Shown: piece by piece, positions 6,265-11,065 of the stretch
Layout: the number at the start of each line of letters is the position of its first letter
How positions within the stretch are numbered: the first letter of the stretch is position 1
NCBI GenBank assembly: GCA_019242065.1
Contig: JAFAWJ010000085.1
Coordinates: forward strand, 1 to 11,065
DNA length: 11,065 nt
Reading direction: 5' to 3'
Source: Chloroflexota bacterium
GTDB taxonomy: Bacteria > Chloroflexota > UBA6077 > CF-72
Notes under the pieces: model-generated
What the model saw: only the letters and a program-made list of their open reading frames with translations
The model's database searches: none
Told to the model about the DNA's origin: nothing
Made by a program: the position numbers and the translations under genes

Positions 6265-7314
6265 CTACGTACCTAGCGTGACGCGCCGACCCTCGGTTGC
6301 CGCGTAGTACGCGGCTTCGAGGTACTCCATATTGACGACGCCGTCGTCGAAGGTGAAGCTCGGCTCGTCGATTTCGCCGCGCACCAGCTGGACGAATTCC
6401 TCTTCGACGCGCCAGGGATTGTCGAACTCGGGCGGAATTGCCAGCGGCGCCAGCTCGGGATCGCCGGCTTTGGCGCCCACCAGACTGTCGCCGCGCAACC
6501 GATAGATCACCGTGCCCTTTTCGCCAAACAGCTCGATGCGCGAGTCGCCGAAATACACGGAGTAATTCAGCATGTTGATCGCACTCGCGCCGCTGGTCGT
6601 TTCGGCTGCCACCGTCACCGCGTCGGGATACGGGTTGTCGACGATGGGTCCGCCCGGTGTGAGTGGTCGCTTCGGAACGAACGACGCACGCTGGGCAACC
6701 AGTGACGTCGCGTTGCCAGTCCAGCGGCGCATCACGTCGTACGACAGCCCGAGTTGCATCGCATTGAATTGGCCATACAGTGCCAGGTCATTGCGTCCGC
6801 CACTGAGCGGCGTGGACGCGTCGGCGAAACTCGCGTTGGTGTTGAAGCCGATCACCTGCCGCAGGCTGCCGATAAATTCGGATTCGATCAGGTGCTCCAC
6901 AAAGCGCGCACCTCGATACCACGGCGCCGGTGGGACCAGCATCGTGCGCACGCCGCGCCCGCGTGCCGATTCCGCTGCCGAACGCAGTTCGCGGGCCTCG
7001 TCCGCCGACGTGGCGATGCGCGTCTGACACAGCACGTGCTTGCCGGACTCCAGTGCCGCGAGCACGATCTCGAGGTGCGCGGATGGCGGCGTGCCGACGA
7101 ACACGGCGTCGATGTCCGCTGCCTGGACAATCGCTCGCCAATCCGTCTCGACCCGAGCAATCCCGAAGCGTTCGGCCACCGCCTCGCCCGATTCACGCGA
7201 GCGGTTGGCCACGGCCAGCACGTCGACACCGGCGACCCTGGCGAAATTCGGCAACATCCGGTTCTGTGAGAATGCACCGGCACCAACGACGCCGAGGCGG
7301 ACAGGGGAAGCCAT
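6265..7314 (-). CDS. Gfo/Idh/MocA-family NAD(P)-dependent oxidoreductase, QTR variant
   Basis: Cytoplasmic dehydrogenase of 349 residues. The N-terminal Rossmann domain (about 5-125) shows the dinucleotide loop GVVGAGAFSQ (8-17) and FVGTPPSAHLEIVLAALESG; the C-terminal alpha/beta domain follows from about 130. The usual catalytic and cofactor motif EKP after GKHVLC is QTR here (97-99), so the conserved lysine is absent; related proteins with variant motifs at this place exist, but I cannot say whether this one is still a sugar or inositol dehydrogenase. It starts 36 nt after the stop of the LLM gene on the same strand, suggesting an operon, although a -10-like box lies in the gap. Confidence 0.85.
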   Translation of the reverse strand: MASPVRLGVVGAGAFSQNRMLPNFARVAGVDVLAVANRSRESGEAVAERFGIARVETDWRAIVQAADIDAVFVGTPPSAHLEIVLAALESGKHVLCQTRIATSADEARELRSAAESARGRGVRTMLVPPAPWYRGARFVEHLIESEFIGSLRQVIGFNTNASFADASTPLSGGRNDLALYGQFNAMQLGLSYDVMRRWTGNATSLVAQRASFVPKRPLTPGGPIVDNPYPDAVTVAAETTSGASAINMLNYSVYFGDSRIELFGEKGTVIYRLRGDSLVGAKAGDPELAPLAIPPEFDNPWRVEEEFVQLVRGEIDEPSFTFDDGVVNMEYLEAAYYAATEGRRVTLGT

Positions 7315-7323
7315 ACGCCGCCT

Positions 7324-7329
7324 AGCGTA
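7324..7329 (-). promoter_or_regulatory. -10 box before the Gfo/Idh/MocA gene
   Basis: On the minus strand TACGCT ends 9 nt before the ATG at 7314, within the 36-nt gap behind the LLM gene. AGGCGG lies 3 nt before the ATG, too close for a normal ribosome site. It is the third case in this window of TAnnnT closely preceding a start codon; chance is possible. Confidence 0.3.
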
Positions 7330-7350
7330 TCCGGGATCCAGACAGGTCCG

Positions 7351-8418
7351 TCAGGCGATGGCGGCGTGCCCCACCAGGCCCGGCATGACTTCCTGGTAAA
7401 TCAACCGCAGCGAGTTCAGGACCCTCGGACGCGGAATGGCGTTGCCCACATTCAGCTCCAGCAACACTCCGGCCAGACCGAGCTCGGCGTCGATAGCGCG
7501 CAGGCGGTCGACGACCATGGCTGGACTGCCGATGGCCACCTTGTCGCGTTGTACTTCGGCGTAGGTGATCGACTCCAGGCGCAGCGCCGACTCGGCCCGC
7601 TCCTCGGCATGCACCACGCCAGAACGGTTCACGGTGTCGCCCAGACGACGCGCGAAGCCGCGATAGAACGACATCAAGCTCGCCTCCGGTTCACCCAGTC
7701 CGAGCTCGCGCGTTTCGGCGACGTAGACGGGCAGGCGCAGATAGACCTCCCCGTCGCCCGGGTGACCAGCCGCCCGGTGTGCCTGGCGGTACGCGGCGAT
7801 TAGCGGCGCCAGCTGCGACAGGGTGCCCGTCCGTGCGCCGACGAAGATCGGGTAGCCGGCCGTGCCGAGCGCCTCGAAGGTCTCGGGACTCGATGCCGCG
7901 ATGCGAATCGGCGGATGCGGCTGCTGGTACGGCCTGGGCACCAGATGCACGTCGTGGAAGTGGAAGTAGTGGCCGTCGAACGAGAAACTGGGCTCGGTCC
8001 AGGCGCGTTTGACGATTTCGAGCACCTCGGCGAAGCGGTCGCGGCTCTCCGCGTACGGGATCCCGTAGGCCTCGTAGGCGCGCGGGAAGCCGCTGCGCCC
8101 GGCCCCGAAGATGAGCCGGCCCTGGCTGATCTGGTCGATGGTGGCGGTGTCCTCGGCCAGCCGCAGCGGATGACACAAGGGGAGGATCTGGACCGCGGTA
8201 CCGATCTTGATGCGGCGGGTGCGCGCGGCGATGGCACCGGCGACGGTCAGGGGCGACGACAGCACCGAGCGGCCGGGCGCGACGTGGAGCTCGGCCAGCC
8301 AGACTGCATCGAGCCCCCACGCTTCGGCGGCATCCACCAGCTCGAAAGCGTCGGTAAACGACTGTGACTCCGGGTACCCCTCAGGGCACTCGAATTCATG
8401 TGATAGTCCGAACTCCAT
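7351..8418 (-). CDS. LLM-class flavin-dependent monooxygenase (LuxA-like)
   Basis: Luciferase-like monooxygenase of 355 residues, in the larger subfamily related to bacterial luciferase alpha chain. Visible marks are the first strand MEFGLSHEFECP, GLDAVWLAELHVAPGRSVLSS with the active-site histidine region, RIKIGTAVQILPLCHPLRLAED, the FMN-side segment ISQGRLIFGAGRSGFPRAYEAYG, and PHPPIRIAASSPETFEALG. It would use reduced FMN and oxygen on an unknown substrate. The start at 8418 was chosen over one 12 codons upstream because it begins the first strand and has GAAGGA about 9 nt before it. Gfo/Idh/MocA follows 36 nt downstream, so the two may serve one degradative pathway. Its promoter carries two dyads. 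Confidence 0.88.
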   Translation of the reverse strand: MEFGLSHEFECPEGYPESQSFTDAFELVDAAEAWGLDAVWLAELHVAPGRSVLSSPLTVAGAIAARTRRIKIGTAVQILPLCHPLRLAEDTATIDQISQGRLIFGAGRSGFPRAYEAYGIPYAESRDRFAEVLEIVKRAWTEPSFSFDGHYFHFHDVHLVPRPYQQPHPPIRIAASSPETFEALGTAGYPIFVGARTGTLSQLAPLIAAYRQAHRAAGHPGDGEVYLRLPVYVAETRELGLGEPEASLMSFYRGFARRLGDTVNRSGVVHAEERAESALRLESITYAEVQRDKVAIGSPAMVVDRLRAIDAELGLAGVLLELNVGNAIPRPRVLNSLRLIYQEVMPGLVGHAAIA

Positions 8419-8433
8419 TGCACAATCCTTCGG

Positions 8434-8475
8434 GACGCTCCAGAGCGTCTGCACTCACGATACGCCACCGTGGCG
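8434..8475 (-). promoter_or_regulatory. LLM gene promoter with two inverted repeats (operator candidates)
   Basis: On the minus strand TATCGT (8462 to 8457) is a plausible -10, placing the start of transcription near 8450. Just downstream lies GACGCTC-CA-GAGCGTC (8434-8449, plus-strand reading), a 7-bp perfect inverted repeat that would cover +1 to about +16, a usual place for a repressor. Directly upstream of the -10 is CGCCA-CCG-TGGCG (8463-8475), a second, unrelated 5-bp dyad. No clear -35 box was found. No regulator gene is adjacent. Confidence 0.45.
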
Positions 8476-8507
8476 CCCAGAAGGCAGTATTCAGGCGCCG
8501 ACCTTCC

Positions 8508-9083
8508 TTAGTTGTAGGTGTCGGTGACCCCAACGCCCGCTGCGGTCGAGTCGCGAGTTGGAATCGTCGAGGTATACGCCACCATATCCCACGCGTTGTG
8601 GATGCCTGTGACCATGAGCACAAGAATGGCCGCGCCGAGCACGTACAGGGCAGGCGCAGGCATGCCAGGCAGGAGCAGCGCACCGCCGGCCAACGCCAGA
8701 TAGGACAGGCACGGCGTCACTCCGTGCCAGGTCCAGTCTTCGCGGTCCGGACGGTAGGGCCGGCTGCGTCGAAAGCGGCGAATGACCACCGCGGTGTAGA
8801 TCAGCCCGCCGAGCGCGCCGGCCAGCAGGCACACCTCGAGTAGCTGCAGGTCCGGCCAGGGCACGCTCAGGACGGCCGAGATCACGATCACGCCAGTCAG
8901 GTGTGCGACGGTCGGCGAGCTGAACGCGCCAACCCCTTCGCGCGAGATCTCGCGCCGTACCTGTGCGATCACGGCGATCGCGACAAACATCAGCCCGGTG
9001 AGCGCCGCACCGGCCGAGCCGGTGATCATGTAGAAGTTCGCCCAGGCCGCGAGCGGCGGGGCAATCGACTCTGTCGTGGGCAC
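8508..9083 (-). CDS. Hypothetical membrane protein with five predicted helices
   Basis: Integral membrane protein of 191 residues from a GTG start at 9083. Predicted helices lie at about 17-40, 58-76, 80-101, 121-140 and 143-162, with a basic loop after the third (IRRFRRSRPYRPDRED). The N-terminal pattern WANFYMITGSAGAALTGLMF (15-34) matches a widespread but uncharacterised set of small bacterial membrane proteins that start with W-x-x-F-Y-x-x-x-G-x-x-x-G-A-L-T-G-L. The end of the last helix carries IHNAWDMVAY. No ribosome site is evident. It stands alone on the minus strand, 89 nt before the LLM gene and 166 nt after the next gene upstream. No function can be assigned. Confidence 0.75.
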   Translation of the reverse strand: MPTTESIAPPLAAWANFYMITGSAGAALTGLMFVAIAVIAQVRREISREGVGAFSSPTVAHLTGVIVISAVLSVPWPDLQLLEVCLLAGALGGLIYTAVVIRRFRRSRPYRPDREDWTWHGVTPCLSYLALAGGALLLPGMPAPALYVLGAAILVLMVTGIHNAWDMVAYTSTIPTRDSTAAGVGVTDTYN

Positions 9084-9249
9084 ACCGCGTATGATCCCGC
9101 GCTCCAGGCTCCGTCACAAGCGATCGGCCGCGCCTGCGGTCGCAGCGGACCTTGGGTTCCGGTGAGGTTCGTACAGCGGCCCGCGAGGTCCAGACCGGTG
9201 ACTGTCGACCGGAGTCGGCTTCACCGCCGCCGGTCTCTTTCCCGTAAAT

Positions 9250-9675
9250 TCAGCTTGTCACGAGTGCGGCTTTGATCTTGTCGATCGCCGCGCTTTCTGA
9301 GGCGCTGACGCCCGACACGGCCTTCGCCACCGACTCGGCCACCTCGATCACCAGCGAGCTGTAGGCCTCGAGCTCGTCAGGCGCCTTTGCCTGCAATGTC
9401 GCTCGCGCCGAGCGAAGGGCGTCCAGTGTGCCGGTCTCCAGTTCCTGCGCCGAGGTGCCAAAGCCGAACCCTGTTCCCCGAGTCGCGGCCAGGTCGCGCA
9501 CGAGCGTGCTGGGGCTCTTCTGGCGGGCGCTGTTGAGATAGCCGGCCAGTGCACCGGTTTCTTTGAAGGAATCGAAAAAGTTGTCGTCGGCGAGCGAAAC
9601 CAGCATCCCGGCTCCGGTGACGCCCTTCTCGAGTGTTGCCCACTCTGCTTCGGTGAAATCCGACTTGACGGCCAT
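9250..9675 (-). CDS. Small helical protein of unknown function
   Basis: Soluble, probably all-helical protein of 141 residues with no signal peptide. It begins MAVKSDFTEAEWATLEKGVTG, an N terminus seen in an uncharacterised family of short bacterial proteins. The middle has the glycine-rich patch RGTGFGFGTSAQELE (66-80), followed by two long amphipathic helices rich in Ala and Glu to the end. The start at 9675 has AGAGGAG about 8 nt upstream, a good ribosome site. It is divergent from the P-loop NTPase gene across 124 bp. The 166 bp downstream of it (9084-9249) contains no gene and no clear terminator. The name and role remain unknown. Confidence 0.75.
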   Translation of the reverse strand: MAVKSDFTEAEWATLEKGVTGAGMLVSLADDNFFDSFKETGALAGYLNSARQKSPSTLVRDLAATRGTGFGFGTSAQELETGTLDALRSARATLQAKAPDELEAYSSLVIEVAESVAKAVSGVSASESAAIDKIKAALVTS

Positions 9676-9705
9676 GGATGGCTCCTCTTGGGTGTATTCG
9701 CAAGA

Positions 9706-9735
9706 ATGCTACAGGTGCCATTGGACCCCTGTCGG
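9706..9735 (-). promoter_or_regulatory. Possible promoter of the small helical protein gene
   Basis: On the minus strand CCGACA (9735 to 9730), an 18-nt spacer and TAGCAT (9711 to 9706) would put the start near 9699, giving a leader of about 24 nt with the AGAGGAG ribosome site. The -35 match is 4 of 6 positions. Confidence 0.35.
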
Positions 9736-9787
9736 ATCGAGGCCATTGTCGCCCACGTCGCCAGCGCGCTGTCTCAGCAACCGGACG

Positions 9788-9793
9788 TACCCT
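9788..9793 (+). promoter_or_regulatory. -10 box for leaderless start of the P-loop NTPase gene
   Basis: TACCCT ends 6 nt before the GTG at 9800, the classical spacing for a transcript that begins at its start codon, and no ribosome site is present. No -35 box was found at the normal distance. Confidence 0.42.
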
Positions 9794-9799
9794 GTCAGC

Positions 9800-10657
9800 G
9801 TGCCCGCCGAGCTCATTCTGCCACCCGGATCGGCGCTCCTGGAGGATCTATCGCGCGCCGCTCGCGACGATCGTTGCGTCTTTCTCGCCGGCCTGCCCGG
9901 TGTAGGCAAAACGCTCCTGGTGCAGCAACTGGCGGTGTTGGCCGACAGACTTGGCCGTCGGGTGCACTTACTCCAGTGGGACGTCGCCAGACTCGCGTTC
10001 GAAACGCCGGATCTGCTGGCGCGCTACCCCGAAGTGGACGGCGTCACGCATGCCGCGCTCCGCAGGGCGGTTGGCGTGTGGGTGCGAGATGCCATCCACA
10101 CCTGGAGCCTCACCTATTCCGAACCGAGCGATCTGCTCATTGGCGAGGCGCCGCTGATCGGCAATCGTCTGATTGAGCTGGTCCGGCCACAGGACGACCC
10201 GGCGGAGCGCGTGCTGCAAAGCGCTCGGACGGAGTTCGTGGTACCCGCGCCGTCGGAGCGCGTGCGCGAGACTATCGAGAATGCACGCTTCCGCGAGATG
10301 GAGCGTCCGACTCATGCACGCGAGATCGCCAATGCTCCGCTGAGCCTGGTGCAGGCGCAATGGGCGCAGGTGCTGGATGCCGCGCGCCTGCTGGACATGG
10401 CTCCGCCGCGGTTACCAGAGACGTATGAGCCAGGGTTGTACGCCGCCGTCTACGCGCGCCTCCTCCGCCACCGTCGCCATCATGTGGTGTTCATCGACGA
10501 GGTCCTCGTGCCACGCGGGTCGGCGTATGCACTCGACGTACCTATCCACAGCGAGCTGCGGCCGGGGGTGGATGACGTGAACGTGGCAATGGCGCTTGTC
10601 GAAGCCTGGCCGCCTGACGCTGTGGTGACGGCGGTCGAGCGCTGGTACGCGGTCTGA
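9800..10657 (+). CDS. P-loop NTPase of unknown role, possibly kinase-like
   Basis: Soluble protein of 285 residues. Walker A is clear as GLPGVGKT (31-38) after a hydrophobic strand, and a Walker-B-like HHVVFIDEV lies late, at 227-236. Between them are RRVHLLQWDVARLAF (53-67), WVRDAIHTW, and GEAPLIGNRLIEL (115-127), which recalls the body of small-molecule or nucleotide kinases, but no named family is recognised. The GTG at 9800 was chosen because longer frames run back antisense into the divergent gene and lack similarity; a -10 box lies 6 nt before it. The late position of the acidic FIDE motif is unusual for an AAA-type ATPase. Substrate and partner are unknown. Confidence 0.75.
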   Translation: MPAELILPPGSALLEDLSRAARDDRCVFLAGLPGVGKTLLVQQLAVLADRLGRRVHLLQWDVARLAFETPDLLARYPEVDGVTHAALRRAVGVWVRDAIHTWSLTYSEPSDLLIGEAPLIGNRLIELVRPQDDPAERVLQSARTEFVVPAPSERVRETIENARFREMERPTHAREIANAPLSLVQAQWAQVLDAARLLDMAPPRLPETYEPGLYAAVYARLLRHRRHHVVFIDEVLVPRGSAYALDVPIHSELRPGVDDVNVAMALVEAWPPDAVVTAVERWYAV

Positions 10658-10721
10658 AGACCGTCACTGGCTCCCGCACCACTTGATGGGCGGTGGCCCG
10701 CACGGCGAAGATGGAGCTCCC

Positions 10722-10744
10722 GACCACCGGCTCTGACCACCGGC
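10722..10744 (+). repeat. Short direct repeat GACCACCGGC before the alcohol dehydrogenase remnant
   Basis: GACCACCGGC occurs at 10722-10731 and again at 10735-10744, 13 bp apart, ending 13 nt before the ATG of the dehydrogenase. It may be an operator half-site pair or a chance duplication. Confidence 0.35.
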
Positions 10745-10757
10745 AGAAAGGCGACTC

Positions 10758-10994
10758 ATGCACATCACCGCCGCTGTTTTCCGCGAACGCGGCCACCCGT
10801 TCGAACTGGAAGAGCTCGAGCTGGACGAGCCGCGGGAACACGAAGTGCTCGTCCGGATCGTCGCCGCGGGCATTTGCCACATGGACCTTGCCACCTGAGA
10901 CCGCGGACGAATTCCACTACCGGTGGTCCTTGGACACGAGGGGACGGGGGTCGTACAGCAGGTTGGCGCCGGCGTGACCAGCGTCCGTGCGGGC
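10758..10994 (+). pseudogene. Zinc alcohol dehydrogenase broken by an in-frame TGA
   Basis: The frame opens as a medium-chain zinc alcohol dehydrogenase of the AdhC/aryl-alcohol type: MHITAAVFRERGHPFELEEL, then VRIVAAGICHMDLAT with the catalytic zinc ligand C40. At codon 47 (10896-10898) it meets TGA where the family usually has Arg or similar. The same frame continues without any shift into IPLPVVLGHEGTGVVQQVGAG and VTSVRAG, including the second zinc ligand region (H60, E61). A single C-to-T change in CGA would explain it. After about 10994 the expected GDHV segment is absent and similarity ends, so the gene is also disrupted there; the rest of the window to 11065 shows nothing I recognise. 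AAAGG lies about 7 nt before the ATG. A sequencing error is possible for the stop, but less so for both defects. Confidence 0.75.
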
Positions 10995-11065
10995 GTGCGG
11001 CGGACGACGCCGAATTGCGCTGGCCCGCGCTTAGGATCGGCGCCCCGGTTGTTCGCGGTGGAGCG

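Noticed and set aside
9084..9249. Terminator or small gene in the gap after the small helical protein gene
   Set aside because: Only short, loosely paired GACCGG/CCGGTC segments with long loops were found, with no T-run and no plausible reading frame.
10896..10898. Selenocysteine codon in the alcohol dehydrogenase
   Set aside because: The position is not a zinc-ligand or catalytic residue, Arg is typical there, and the gene is also broken further on. The nearby Rdx gene uses Cys, so gives no support for selenocysteine use.

Overview
The window is a GC-rich chromosomal segment with mostly single-gene or two-gene transcription units on both strands. It has two luciferase-like flavin or F420-type oxidoreductases, a mycobacterial-type beta-carbonic anhydrase, several -10 boxes placed 6-9 nt before a start codon (leaderless style), and a remnant of a GAP/Sap-type membrane protein. 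Together these suggest Chloroflexota or, less likely, Actinomycetota. This is an inference from family resemblance; no rRNA or marker gene is present.

Layout. Positions 1-360 hold a degenerate tandem repeat of about 56 bp, arranged in a higher-order period of about 167 bp, and ending at the stop codon of an MFS transporter. The MFS gene (354-1649, minus) is preceded by and overlaps a phosphinothricin-type GNAT acetyltransferase (1624-2175, minus). Both are divergent from an XRE-cupin regulator (2234-2821, plus) across a 58-bp gap with a near-perfect palindrome. This looks like a small self-regulated detoxification and efflux module.

After a 178-bp non-coding stretch carrying five TGACG boxes spaced by roughly one or two helical turns comes an acyl-CoA-dehydrogenase-fold protein (3000-4097). 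It is followed by a SelT/SelW/SelH-like thioredoxin-fold protein with CxxC (4206-4535), which has its own good sigma-70-type promoter, then a strong stem-loop, a beta-carbonic anhydrase (4614-5117) and an F420-type LLM oxidoreductase (5184-6044). All are on the plus strand.

A frameshifted GAP-family remnant (about 6067-6200) separates them from a minus-strand set: a Gfo/Idh/MocA oxidoreductase with a QTR in place of the EKP motif (6265-7314), an LLM monooxygenase just upstream of it (7351-8418), a five-helix membrane protein (8508-9083) and a small helical protein of unknown function (9250-9675). Divergent from the last is a P-loop NTPase (9800-10657). The window ends in a zinc alcohol dehydrogenase broken by an in-frame TGA (10758 onward).

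I see no RNA gene, CRISPR array, insertion sequence or integrase. The most distinctive signals are the hierarchical repeat at the left edge, the TGACG-box array, the leaderless-type starts and the two decayed genes. I do not see clear evidence for a wholly new multi-gene system.
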